NCBI RefSeq assembly: GCF_017573505.1
Contig: NZ_JAGEOJ010000019.1
Coordinates: 1-64,000 of the forward strand
Reading direction: 5' to 3'
Length of the DNA: 64,000 nt
From: Actinomadura barringtoniae
GTDB lineage: Bacteria; Actinomycetota; Actinomycetes; Streptosporangiales; Streptosporangiaceae
Below the pieces are notes generated by a model. That model did no database searches, was not told where the DNA came from, and saw only the letters and a list, made by a program, of their open reading frames with translations. Positions 1-7,905 of this stretch are shown here, piece by piece; positions within the stretch are counted from its first letter, which is position 1, and every line of letters starts with the position of its first letter. Both the position numbers and the translations under genes were made by a program.

Positions 1-51
1 CTGGAGGCCAACTTCATCAACGGCATCAAGCACCTGTCCTACACGTACTGA
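1..51 (+). CDS. C-terminal end of an unidentified protein (partial)
   Basis: Frame 1 is open from the window edge and ends in TGA at 49-51, giving 16 residues that finish HLSYTY. The gene is cut by the window start and 16 residues are too few to assign a family. Its last codons and stop lie in the first copy of a short tandem duplication (41-80). Confidence 0.45.
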   Translation: MEANFINGIKHLSYTY

Positions 52-80
52 CAGCGGCTCCCACACGTACTGAAAGCGGC
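41..80. repeat. Short tandem duplication, period 22 bp
   Basis: Positions 41-58 and 63-80 are identical at 17 of 18 bases (ACACGTACTGAMAGCGGC). The first copy holds the stop codon of the upstream gene and the second lies just upstream of the TTG start of the acetyltransferase. It looks like a local duplication of a gene end. Confidence 0.6.
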
Positions 81-85
81 GCATC

Positions 86-604
86 TTGCTACGACTCGAG
101 CGATGGAGCGACGGAGACCTCGACCTTCTGCGGCAGAAGAACGCGCCGGAGATGAGGGAGCACCTGGGCGGCCCGGAGACCGAGGAGGCCGTGCTCAAGC
201 GGCATCGGCGCTACCTGGAGGACGGCGATCCGCAGGTCGGGCTGATGTTCGCGATCGTGCTCGACACGGGGGAACGGGCCGGCACGATCGGCTACTGGGA
301 ACGCCCGTGGCGGGACGAGCTCGTCTACGAGACCGGGTGGGGCGTCCTGCCGGCGTACCAGGGGCGCGGCCTCGCCAGCGCCGCCGCGCAGGCGGTGATC
401 GAGGTCGCGCGGGAGCAGCGGCGGCTGCGCTACCTGCACGCGTTCCCGTCGGTCGACCATCCCGCCTCGAACGCGGTCTGCAAGAAGGCGGGCTTCACGC
501 TTCTGGGCGAGACGGATTTCGAGTATCCGCCGGGGACCCTCATGCGCAGCAACGACTGGCGTCTAGAACTGCACCCGACTTTCGGAGCGCGAAAGGCTAC
601 CTAG
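86..604 (+). CDS. GNAT family N-acetyltransferase (RimJ/RimL type)
   Basis: A 172-residue single-domain acetyltransferase that probably transfers acetyl from acetyl-CoA to an amine or protein N-terminus in the cytoplasm. The acetyl-CoA pyrophosphate loop is visible as QGRGLA (residues 92-97), followed by the helix and the C-terminal 'SNAVCKKAGF' segment typical of the RimJ/RimL branch (Asn-x-x-x-x-x-x-x-GF). The start used is TTG at 86, which places LRLERWSDGDL at the N-terminus as in relatives; no strong Shine-Dalgarno sequence is visible. The gene stands alone, convergent with the following AraC gene. The substrate cannot be predicted. Confidence 0.85.
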   Translation: MLRLERWSDGDLDLLRQKNAPEMREHLGGPETEEAVLKRHRRYLEDGDPQVGLMFAIVLDTGERAGTIGYWERPWRDELVYETGWGVLPAYQGRGLASAAAQAVIEVAREQRRLRYLHAFPSVDHPASNAVCKKAGFTLLGETDFEYPPGTLMRSNDWRLELHPTFGARKAT

Positions 605-653
605 GTCGCTAGCGGTCACGGCTGAATCCGACAGGATTGTGGCCATGACCTGG

Positions 654-1532
654 CTACACCGCCGCGTCCGTGCTCAGGCGGCGCCCGGCGCCGGCGAGGC
701 CTTCGCGCGGCCACGCGACGTCGTCGATCGCTAGCCACGGCGTGGCGGCCAGCGCCGTCGGCGTGAGCCCGGTGAACGTCTTGACCTCGCGGTGCAGGTG
801 CGACTGGTCGACGTAGCCGCTCAAGATGGCGGCGCTCGCGGCGCTGTGCCCGCCCGCCAGGAGATGGGCGGCGTGGTCGAAGCGCACCAGCTGGGCGGCG
901 CGCTTGGGCGTGATGCCGAGCTGGGAACGGAAGCGCGACCACAGCCGCTTGCGGCTCCAGCCGACCTCGTCCGCCATGCCCTCGACCCGTACCCGCCCGC
1001 GGCTGGCGAACGTCCGCCGCCACGTGTGCGCGACCTCCGGATCGACGTCCCGGCGACCACCCATCCGCGTGCCGAGGATCTCCGCCGCGATGGCGAACCG
1101 TTCATCCCAGGTAGCGGCGGCGCGCAGCCGGTCCTCGACCTGCCCGGCGTCGCGGCCCCAGACGTCCTCCAGCATCGCGATCTGCCCGCTGAGCTCGCTC
1201 GACGCACCGAACACCGCCGCCGCCACGACCGGCTGCAGCCGGATCTGGAGGTACGCGCCGACCCCTTGACCGGCGGCCCGGAGATCGCCGGGAAGGAGCC
1301 CGATGACGACACTCCCGCCTTCACGCCGACCCTGGGCGTCGTAGACGGCGCATTCCGCCTCGCCCAAGCCGATCAGCAGCGTCACGGAGGGGTGGGCGAC
1401 CATGGCCATGTCGATCGACGCGGTGGCACGGTGCCGGAACCCGGCCATGCTGATTCCCGGCAGCCGATCCGCTGGGCGGGGGACCGCGACGTCCATCCAC
1501 GCCCAGTCAGGTGGGTTCCCGGCGGGCAACAC
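654..1532 (-). CDS. AraC family transcriptional regulator
   Basis: A 292-residue DNA-binding regulator. The C-terminal third carries the two helix-turn-helix units of the AraC/XylS family, ending in the hallmark region with 'GYVDQSHLHREVKTFTGLTP' (the usual form is GF.DQSHF.R.FK...G.TP). The N-terminal half is a poorly conserved sensing domain. The start is GTG at 1532, with other in-frame starts further in. It lies 30 bp downstream of, and in the same direction as, the alpha/beta hydrolase, so the two may be co-transcribed and the regulator may control that hydrolase. The effector is unknown. Confidence 0.85.
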   Translation of the reverse strand: MLPAGNPPDWAWMDVAVPRPADRLPGISMAGFRHRATASIDMAMVAHPSVTLLIGLGEAECAVYDAQGRREGGSVVIGLLPGDLRAAGQGVGAYLQIRLQPVVAAAVFGASSELSGQIAMLEDVWGRDAGQVEDRLRAAATWDERFAIAAEILGTRMGGRRDVDPEVAHTWRRTFASRGRVRVEGMADEVGWSRKRLWSRFRSQLGITPKRAAQLVRFDHAAHLLAGGHSAASAAILSGYVDQSHLHREVKTFTGLTPTALAATPWLAIDDVAWPREGLAGAGRRLSTDAAV

Positions 1533-1537
1533 CCGTT

Positions 1538-1579
1538 CAGTCTACGAAGGGCCTCGTCCAGTCTACGGAGCGCCTCGTC
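1538..1579. repeat. 21-bp direct repeat, two tandem copies
   Basis: Copies at 1538-1558 and 1559-1579 match at 19 of 21 bases (CAGTCTACGRAGSGCCTCGTC). The second copy covers the stop codon of the hydrolase and the first lies in the 30-bp gap before the AraC gene. This is probably a gene-end duplication that displaced the original junction between the two genes. Confidence 0.6.
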
Positions 1580-2384
1580 GGCTCGCCGCGGTGAAGGCCA
1601 GCAGCAGGTCGCCGGTCTTCTCGGGCGCTTCGAGCATCGGCACGTGCCCGACGCCGGGCAGCATCTCCACCCGCGCGTTCGGCACCGCCTCGTAGCGGCG
1701 CGCGGACGCCGGGTCCCAGCGGGGATCGGCCGCCCCGAAGAGCACGAGCAGCCGCAGCTTGAGCGCGGCGAGACGATCGGGCAGGCTCCGCTCTTCGAGG
1801 TACGCGCCGTTCTCGCGCAGCACGGCCCGCACGCCCCGGTACGTGATGCCCTGGAGCCCGGCGACCATCTCGTCCGGGATCTCCACTGCGCGCTCGCAGG
1901 TCGCGCTGATCCCGCGGCGGATCATCGAGTCCGAACGGATCGACCACAGCAGCGGCCCCAGCGGCGGCGCCAGCAGGACCTTCAGCAGCAGCGGCTCCGG
2001 AAGCAACGCGTCCAGGCTCGGGCCACTGCTGATCAGCGCCATCGACGCCACCAGGTCAGGGCGCCCCTCGGCCAGCGCGGTCGCGACATAACCACCGCTG
2101 GAGTGCCCGACCACGCCCACCGGACCGGCGCCGAGGCCGTCCAGCAGGTCGGCCACCCGGCCGGCCTGGTCCGGCACGGCGTACGACGACGGCTCGGGCG
2201 ACTTGCCGCAGCCCGGAAGGTCGACCCAGATGACGTGGTGATGCTCGGCGAGCGCCGGGACCACCGGGTTCCAGAAGGCCCCCGAGGCCCCCGATCCGTG
2301 GATGAGCAGCAGGGGCGGCGCCTGCCGTGACCCGGCACGGGCCACGTGCATCCCGTGCGACTGCTGGACGTCGTTCTCAGTCAT
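1563..2384 (-). CDS. Alpha/beta hydrolase
   Basis: A cytoplasmic alpha/beta-fold hydrolase of about 273 residues. The oxyanion-hole loop HGSG lies near residue 30, the nucleophile elbow GHSSGG has Ser near 95, the acid follows strand 6 ('GAADPRWD'), and the catalytic His is in 'GVGHVPMLE'. The cap and substrate pocket give no substrate hint. ATG at 2384 is preferred (MTENDVQQ); an upstream in-frame ATG at 2399 adds five residues. It is followed by an AraC regulator in the same direction. An esterase, C-C hydrolase or haloperoxidase-like activity is equally possible. Confidence 0.85.
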   Translation of the reverse strand: MTENDVQQSHGMHVARAGSRQAPPLLLIHGSGASGAFWNPVVPALAEHHHVIWVDLPGCGKSPEPSSYAVPDQAGRVADLLDGLGAGPVGVVGHSSGGYVATALAEGRPDLVASMALISSGPSLDALLPEPLLLKVLLAPPLGPLLWSIRSDSMIRRGISATCERAVEIPDEMVAGLQGITYRGVRAVLRENGAYLEERSLPDRLAALKLRLLVLFGAADPRWDPASARRYEAVPNARVEMLPGVGHVPMLEAPEKTGDLLLAFTAASRRGAP

Positions 2385-2453
2385 GCCAGGAGCATGCACG
2401 GCCTGCCTCCCCTCGGTCTTGGACGAATGTTCCCGTCAGGCCCGATGGGCGGT

Positions 2454-3083
2454 TCAGCCCTGGTGGGCGGTCGCCAGCCGCACCGCGAAGGCCAGCAGCA
2501 GCGCCCCGGTCACCCGCTCGATACGGGCCTTGACCCGCGGGCGGCGCAGGAAGCGGCCGAGCCGGTCGATGGCCGAGATGTAGAGCCCGAACCACGCCAC
2601 GTACAGCACCGCGAAGACGGCCGACAGCGACATCGCCTGCACCCACGCGGTCCGCGCGGGGTCGAGGAACTGCGGCAGGAACGTGACGAAGAACAGCGCG
2701 ACCTTCGGGTTCAGCGCGTTCGACAGGAACCCCTGCCGCAGCGCGGCGGCCCGCCGCAGCACCGCGCGTTCGGCGGGCGCCTCCGCTCCGTCCCGCCCCT
2801 CGCGCCGCGAACGGGCCGCCGCGCGCAGCGCCTGCACGCCCATCCACACCAGGTAGACCGCGCCGACGATCTTCATGGCGGTGAACGCGTTGGCCGAGGC
2901 CAGGAGCACGGCAGACAGCCCGAAGGCCGCCGCCGTCGCGTGCACGGACAGGCCGAGCGCGCCGCCCAGCATGGTCATCAGCCCCGCCCGCCTGCCGCCC
3001 ATCAGCGCGCTCTTGGTGATCAGCGCCTGGTCCGGCCCGGGGATCATGATCAGGACGAGCGAGGCGAGGATGAAGGTCATCAT
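2454..3083 (-). CDS. LysE/RhtB family amino-acid exporter
   Basis: A 209-residue inner-membrane exporter with about six hydrophobic segments. The N-terminal 'IMIPGPD' motif and the central 'NALNPK' segment are characteristic of the LysE/RhtB superfamily, which exports basic or neutral amino acids by proton exchange. Between TM3 and TM4 there is an Arg/Glu-rich cytoplasmic loop (about residues 88-112). The length is normal for the family. It starts at ATG 3083; two Met codons are adjacent. No dedicated regulator is next to it. Confidence 0.88.
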   Translation of the reverse strand: MMTFILASLVLIMIPGPDQALITKSALMGGRRAGLMTMLGGALGLSVHATAAAFGLSAVLLASANAFTAMKIVGAVYLVWMGVQALRAAARSRREGRDGAEAPAERAVLRRAAALRQGFLSNALNPKVALFFVTFLPQFLDPARTAWVQAMSLSAVFAVLYVAWFGLYISAIDRLGRFLRRPRVKARIERVTGALLLAFAVRLATAHQG

Positions 3084-3205
3084 GGTCGGTCTCCGTTCCG
3101 TTCACATGTGGTGTCGTGAACGATGATGCGGACCCGCCAGCCTTCGGGTCTAGCGCACGTTTTCGCCGCTTTTTCGTCGAAGAAAACGAATGATCAAAAC
3201 GGGGT

Positions 3206-3240
3206 GGGCCTCCGCGCGGTGCTGGTGTGCGCGGAGGCCC
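3206..3240 (-). terminator. GC-rich hairpin, possible bidirectional terminator
   Basis: Perfect 12-bp arms at 3206-3217 and 3229-3240 with an 11-nt loop. An A-run at 3196-3199 reads as a T-run on the minus strand beyond the hairpin. It sits upstream of the LysE start and just beyond the 3' end of the hydrolase gene that ends at 3269, so it most likely ends transcription of that hydrolase before LysE. Confidence 0.65.
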
Positions 3241-3266
3241 GGTCGGAGGGGCCGGTCGGAGGGGCC
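3241..3266. repeat. 13-bp tandem repeat, two copies
   Basis: GGTCGGAGGGGCC occurs at 3241-3253 and again at 3254-3266, directly between the stop codon of the hydrolase gene and the terminator hairpin. Confidence 0.7.
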
Positions 3267-3268
3267 GG

Positions 3269-4945
3269 TCAGGCTTGGCCGGGGGCGGCGGGGCGCGTGC
3301 TGCGGGACTTGATCAGGGAACGGCCCAGGTCGGACGGCTTGGACGTCGAGGACTTCAGGGCATCGGCCGAGGTCGAGGTCGAGGTCGGGACGGGGACGCC
3401 TTGGCATTCGCCGTTGTCGGGCTTGCCGGAGGCGAAGTAGGCCGCGATCCTCGGGGCGCAGTCGGAGGGCATGCCGGCGACCGAGCCGTGGATGTCGTCA
3501 TCGACGGTGAGCACCGAGCCACCGACGGCCGCCCGCATTTGCAGCGACCACGGATACGGGGAGGGGACCTCGTAGCGGTGCGCCGACATGACCAGCGGGG
3601 CGTCGCTGTGGCGGAGCCGTACGGGCTGGGCCGGGAGGGGCCAGCCCGCGCAGTCGTTGAGGGGCTGCCGGAGCTCGCCGGTGACGGGGTCGCGCTTCAC
3701 GCCCTTCTGATACGCGGCCCAGAACGTGGCGAAGTCGCGCGGTCCGGTGTCCTCGTTGCAGAAGACCGCGTGGTTCATCGTCGGGTTGAACTGCTCCGGC
3801 AGGTCGGCCGGGGGCTCGCCGCCGTCGTCGGACCCGCCCGAGAAGACCTCCTTGACCAGCGGCGGGGCGGGCTCGCCGCTCTTGGCGGTCTGCAACTCCT
3901 TGAGCAGGCCGGCCGAGAGGGGCCAGTTGAGGCTGGGCTGGGCGGCGATCTGGGACATCAGGAAACCGTCGAAGGTCACGTCGGGAAGGTCGGAGAACGT
4001 CTTGGGATGCGCGACGAACTCCTGCTTCATCGCCGCGATCGAGGACTGGACCTCCCGTTGCGTGGAGCCGAAGCCGTAGGTGCCGTCGCGGGCGCCCATC
4101 CACGCGGCGAACCTGCCCCAGTCCAGGGTGGTCGCCCTGGAACGGCCGTCCTGGAAGGCGTCGAGGCGGAAGTCGGGGATCGCCGTGCTGTCCAGCCACA
4201 TCAGCTGCACGCGGTTCGGATACAGGTTGCGGTAGAGCGCGCCCAGCCAGGTGCCCCACGAGATCCCGAGGAAGCTCAACTTCTTCTCGCCCAGCCCGGC
4301 ACTCACCCGGTCCAGGTCACGGGCGACGTTGGCGGTCGTCAGCCGGCCGAGGAACGCCGGGTCGTAGTCGCCGCACGCCTTGTTCGTCTGGACCGTCCAG
4401 TCGTAGGCGGCCTTGGCGGCGGCCTCGGTGACCGGCGAGCCGAGTTCGGGGCCTCGGCCGGCCTTCGGGCAGTTCACCTTGGTGCTGTAGCCGACGCCGC
4501 GCGGGTCGAAGCCGATCAGGTCGTACCGCTGGTTGACCTTGGCGCCGGTGCCGTTCTCATGGTCCAGAACGAGCTGGATCGGCATCAGGTAGCCGCTGCC
4601 GCCGGGCCCGCCCGGGTTGACCGCCAGGCTGCCGAGCCGGTGCCCGCGGTCGGTGGCCTTCAGCCGGGTCACCGCGATGGTGATCTGCCGCCCGGACGGC
4701 TGCCGGTAGTCGAGGGGAACGCTCACCGTCCCGCATTCCATCCGGGCCAGCAGCTTTCTCAGCTCGGCTTGCTGTTCGGGAGGCGCGAGCCGCTTCAGCG
4801 TCTCGCCGGAGTAGTTCGGACAGGTGCGCCAGGCGACGCCCGAGGCCCGTTCCGCCGCTGCGGCGGGCACCATCGCGGTCGTGCCGGCGGCGGCCGCGAC
4901 GGCCGCCAGCCCGGCGATCACTCGTGATCGAGTCATGCCGGCCAT
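3269..4945 (-). CDS. Secreted TAP-like alpha/beta hydrolase (tripeptidyl aminopeptidase family)
   Basis: About 558 residues. The N-terminus has a charged end followed by an Ala-rich hydrophobic stretch (about residues 8-31), a probable Sec signal peptide, so the enzyme should be exported. The oxyanion segment NPGGPGGSG is near 110-118 and the nucleophile elbow GISWG has Ser near 229; the general form is that of secreted actinomycete tripeptidyl aminopeptidases. In the C-terminal TAP-like domain the usual catalytic Asp ('..LDPATP') appears as Glu in 'YEVPSP'; the His is in 'DDDIHGS'. The C-terminus is Ser/Thr/Lys-rich. ATG 4945 is used, with an alternative at 4936. A paralog lies at 23316-24956. 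Confidence 0.82.
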   Translation of the reverse strand: MAGMTRSRVIAGLAAVAAAAGTTAMVPAAAAERASGVAWRTCPNYSGETLKRLAPPEQQAELRKLLARMECGTVSVPLDYRQPSGRQITIAVTRLKATDRGHRLGSLAVNPGGPGGSGYLMPIQLVLDHENGTGAKVNQRYDLIGFDPRGVGYSTKVNCPKAGRGPELGSPVTEAAAKAAYDWTVQTNKACGDYDPAFLGRLTTANVARDLDRVSAGLGEKKLSFLGISWGTWLGALYRNLYPNRVQLMWLDSTAIPDFRLDAFQDGRSRATTLDWGRFAAWMGARDGTYGFGSTQREVQSSIAAMKQEFVAHPKTFSDLPDVTFDGFLMSQIAAQPSLNWPLSAGLLKELQTAKSGEPAPPLVKEVFSGGSDDGGEPPADLPEQFNPTMNHAVFCNEDTGPRDFATFWAAYQKGVKRDPVTGELRQPLNDCAGWPLPAQPVRLRHSDAPLVMSAHRYEVPSPYPWSLQMRAAVGGSVLTVDDDIHGSVAGMPSDCAPRIAAYFASGKPDNGECQGVPVPTSTSTSADALKSSTSKPSDLGRSLIKSRSTRPAAPGQA

Positions 4946-4989
4946 GCTCGCGAGCGCCGTGTTACGCGGGCATAACCACCGCGGGGCTT

Positions 4990-5856
4990 CTAGGTCCGGA
5001 CGATGCTCAGGAAGGCGTCCAGGACGGGGGAGTGGTCGCCGTCGCCGTGGAACGAGAGGACGAGGGGCGGGAGGCTGATGCGGGGCTCGATGTCCAGGAC
5101 GCGGACGTCGGGGCGGATCACGCGGCGGACGCAGACGGGGGCCAGGCCGATGCCGACGCCGCAGGCGGCGAGCCCGGCGATGGTGTGGACGTCGCGGGCG
5201 TAGATGATCCGGCCGGGTTGGAGGTTCGGGAGCGTCGTCGCCGAGACCGGCTCCTCTTCCGAGGGGGCGGTGATCAGGGTGAGGCCGCGCAGGCGTTCGC
5301 GGGCGAGGGCGCCGGTGCCCGCGAGCGGGTGATTGCGGGAGACCAGCGCGACCAGGTCGTCCTGGCCGACGATGATCGAGCGCAGTTGCTCGGCGCCCAG
5401 GCCCTGCGGCGCGCCCCTGGTGACGATGACGTCGAGCGCGCCCTTGGTGATCGCGGCGACGCACTCGGCGGTCGAACGTTCCTCCAGACGCAGCCGGACA
5501 CGCGGCCGTTCGGCGCCGAAGCGCCCGAGCAGGGCCGGGAGCAGGTCGATCAGCGCCGACGCCACGAAACCGAGCCGCAGCTCGCCGGACTCGCCGCGCG
5601 CCGCCCGCCCGACGTCGCCCTGAACGGCGTCCAGCTCGGCGATGACCGTGCGGGCCCTGGCCAGCAGCGCCTCACCGGCCGCCGTGGGGAAGACGCCGCG
5701 GCCGGTACGCCGGAACAGCAGCGCCCCGACCTCCCGTTCCAGATCGGCGATCTGCTTCGACAGCGGCGGTTGCGCGATGCCCAGCGAGGCGGCCGCCCGG
5801 CCGAAATGGCCGTGCTCCGCGAGCGCCAGCGCGTACCGGAGATGCCTGGCTTCCAT
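4990..5856 (-). CDS. LysR family transcriptional regulator
   Basis: A 288-residue LysR regulator. The N-terminal winged helix reads MEARHLRYALALAEHGHFGR... with 'AQPPLSKQIADLE' as the recognition helix, followed by an effector-binding domain of the periplasmic-binding-protein fold. ATG 5856 is chosen because the conserved N-terminus begins there and a GGAGG sits 4-8 bases before it; the frame stays open upstream to 6069 but without family similarity. It is transcribed away from the GMC-to-cydC operon, the usual arrangement for a LysR regulator and its target. The inducer is unknown. Confidence 0.9.
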   Translation of the reverse strand: MEARHLRYALALAEHGHFGRAAASLGIAQPPLSKQIADLEREVGALLFRRTGRGVFPTAAGEALLARARTVIAELDAVQGDVGRAARGESGELRLGFVASALIDLLPALLGRFGAERPRVRLRLEERSTAECVAAITKGALDVIVTRGAPQGLGAEQLRSIIVGQDDLVALVSRNHPLAGTGALARERLRGLTLITAPSEEEPVSATTLPNLQPGRIIYARDVHTIAGLAACGVGIGLAPVCVRRVIRPDVRVLDIEPRISLPPLVLSFHGDGDHSPVLDAFLSIVRT

Positions 5857-5869
5857 ACCTCCAAGGTAT
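5855..5869. promoter_or_regulatory. Candidate LysR box (T-N11-A inverted repeat)
   Basis: ATACCT-N3-AGGTAT is a perfect 6-bp inverted repeat containing a T-N11-A (T5856 to A5868), the LysR-type core pattern. It covers the Shine-Dalgarno and start codon of the lysR gene, which would suit autoregulation. Part of the symmetry comes from the GGAGG sequence, so the match could be accidental. Confidence 0.35.
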
Positions 5870-6252
5870 GAGAACAGCCCCTGTGGAATCTCGGAGATAT
5901 CAAGACTCGTCGGCTCTGCTGAACTTGAGCACATGACGGCCGATGCCGGAGTCGCGCAGGTGAACTGCAGGGGGGTGCGGCTCACGGCCGGCGTCACGGC
6001 GAGGTGGACGATCTCGAGGGGCTCGGGGGGTCCCTCCTGATCGTTCACCTCGTCGCCTGAACGCGGCACCTACCTGAGGGAGCTCGCCCGTCTCCTGGCC
6101 CGTCTAGGCCGGACCCCCGTCCGGGAGCCGGAAGCGGGACCGGAACCGGAAGCAGGTCGTAGGGGAGTCGCGTCACTCAGCGTGACCAAGGTCGCCGGAT
6201 TCACCCGTGGAGGAGGATGCTCGGCCTTGCCTTCGCGCGGAGCGTGACCGGC
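5870..6252. other. Intergenic region between the LysR gene and the respiratory operon
   Basis: No convincing gene. It should hold the divergent promoters of the LysR gene and the GMC-cyd operon. A 35-codon frame (5934-6040, plus strand) starts with ATG but matches no family I recognise and may be a remnant. A hairpin with 6-bp arms lies at 6109-6124, followed by purine-rich CCGGAA repeats (about 6127-6155). GGAGG at 6209-6213 precedes an in-frame ATG at 6217. Confidence 0.6.
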
Positions 6253-7905
6253 ATGCCAGAGAGCACTCACTACGACGTCATCGTCATCGGAAGCGGGGCG
6301 GGGGGTGGGACGCTCGTCCACCGGCTGGCACCATCCGGGCGGCGGGTGCTGCTACTGGAGCGGGGCGGATACCTGCCCCGCGAACGGGACAACTGGGATT
6401 CCACCGCGGTCTTCGTCCGCGGCGACTACCGGGCTCCCGAGTTCTGGTTCGACAAGCACGGCGACAGGTTCCCTCCCGAGGTGAACTACTACGTCGGCGG
6501 CAACACCAAGTTCTACGGCGCCGCGCTGTTCCGGCTGCGCCCGCAGGACTTCGGGGAGGTACGCCACCACGGCGGAGTGTCCCCGGCCTGGCCGCTGTCC
6601 TACGACGACCTGGAGCCGTACTACACCGAGGCGGAACGGCTCTATCTCGTCCACGGGCGGCGCGGCGAGGACCCGGCCGAGGGGCCGGCGAGCGCGGAGT
6701 ACGCCCATCCGCCGGTACGGCACGAGCCCCGCATCCAGCAGCTCAGCGACGACCTGGAGAAACTCGGTCTCAGACCGTTCCACCTGCCCATCGGGGTCAA
6801 CCTCGACCAGGACGCCGAGGGCAAGGCCGTCCACACCAGCGTGTGCATCCGGTGCGACCGGGTCGACGGTTTTCCCTGCCTGGTGAACGGCAAGTCCGAC
6901 GCGCAGGTGATCTGCGTCGACCCGGCGCTCGCCCACGACAACGTCGAGCTCATCACCCACGCCCACGTTCAGCGGCTCGAGACCGACGGGACCGGCCGCA
7001 CCGTCACCGGCGTGGTCACCACGCTCGGTGACGGATCGACGGCCACGTTCACCGCCGACATCGTCGTGGTGGCGTGCGGCGCGGTGAACTCCGCCGTGCT
7101 GCTGCTGCGTTCGGCGAACGACCGGCACCCGAACGGCCTGGCCAACGGCTCCGACGTGGTCGGCCGCCACTACATGCGCCACAACAACCTGGCGCTCATG
7201 GCGGTGTCCAGGCAGCCCAACCCGACCAGGTTCCAGAAGACCCTGGCCGTCCACGACTGGTACTTCGGCGCGGACGACTGGGACCACCCGCTCGGGGGGA
7301 TCCAGATGCTGGGCAAGTCCGACGCCGAGCAGATCAAGGGCGAGGCGCCGCGCTGGGCGGGCGCGGGCCTGGCGCCGAAGATGCCGTTCGAGACGATGGC
7401 GCACCACGCCGTCGACTTCTGGCTGTGCGCCGAGGACCTCCCCGACCCCGCCAACCGCGTCACCCTCGACGGGGACGGCGGCATCCACCTGACGCTGGAC
7501 GAGAAGAACAACATCGAGCCGCTGAACCGGCTGCGGCACAAGCTGCAGGGCATGCTCGACCACCTCGGCATGCACCCGCACCTGCTCGACCACAGCCTCT
7601 ACCTGCACAAGATGATGCCGATCGGGGCCACCGCGCACCAGGCCGGGACGGTCAGGTTCGGCACCGACCCGGCGACGTCGGCGCTGGACACCGACTGCAA
7701 GGCGCATGAGCTCGACAACCTGTACGTGGTCGACACCAGCTTCTTCCCGAGCGTCGGTGCGGTGAACCCGTCGCTGACCGCCATCGCCAACGCGCTGCGC
7801 GTCGGCGACCACATCATCGAACGCCTCGGCGGGCCGCTCGGCGGGCACCTCGAAGAAGGACGCCTCGGCGGACGGTTGAGCGGAGGGCCCGGAGGGGCGC
7901 CATGA
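6253..7905 (+). CDS. GMC family FAD oxidoreductase
   Basis: About 550 residues of the glucose-methanol-choline oxidoreductase family, oxidising an alcohol or sugar with FAD. The ADP-binding loop GSGAGGG (residues 13-19) is at the N-terminus, the C-terminal FAD motif is 'VVDTSFFPSVGAVNPSLT', and catalytic His and Asn are likely in 'GATAHQAGT' and 'VNPS'. A Cys-rich stretch, VCIRCDRVDGFPC, occurs in the branch that feeds electrons into respiratory chains rather than to oxygen. The start is ATG 6253 or ATG 6217 (12 residues longer, GGAGG three bases before it). It is the first gene of an operon and overlaps the NADH dehydrogenase by ATGA. The substrate is unknown. Confidence 0.87.
   Translation: MPESTHYDVIVIGSGAGGGTLVHRLAPSGRRVLLLERGGYLPRERDNWDSTAVFVRGDYRAPEFWFDKHGDRFPPEVNYYVGGNTKFYGAALFRLRPQDFGEVRHHGGVSPAWPLSYDDLEPYYTEAERLYLVHGRRGEDPAEGPASAEYAHPPVRHEPRIQQLSDDLEKLGLRPFHLPIGVNLDQDAEGKAVHTSVCIRCDRVDGFPCLVNGKSDAQVICVDPALAHDNVELITHAHVQRLETDGTGRTVTGVVTTLGDGSTATFTADIVVVACGAVNSAVLLLRSANDRHPNGLANGSDVVGRHYMRHNNLALMAVSRQPNPTRFQKTLAVHDWYFGADDWDHPLGGIQMLGKSDAEQIKGEAPRWAGAGLAPKMPFETMAHHAVDFWLCAEDLPDPANRVTLDGDGGIHLTLDEKNNIEPLNRLRHKLQGMLDHLGMHPHLLDHSLYLHKMMPIGATAHQAGTVRFGTDPATSALDTDCKAHELDNLYVVDTSFFPSVGAVNPSLTAIANALRVGDHIIERLGGPLGGHLEEGRLGGRLSGGPGGAP

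Noticed and set aside
3227..4927. 566-codon open frame on the plus strand opposite the TAP-like hydrolase
   Set aside because: It mirrors the real gene in a high-GC region and its composition (Gly/Arg/Val-rich, no domain) is that of a shadow frame.
5934..6040. 35-codon frame MTADAGV... divergent from the LysR gene
   Set aside because: No family, no ribosome site and too short; noted only as part of the intergenic region.
6042..6063. CGTTCA..TGAACG as a Rex-type site before the cyd operon
   Set aside because: Arms are only six bases with a 10-base gap and do not fit TTGTGAA..TTCACAA.
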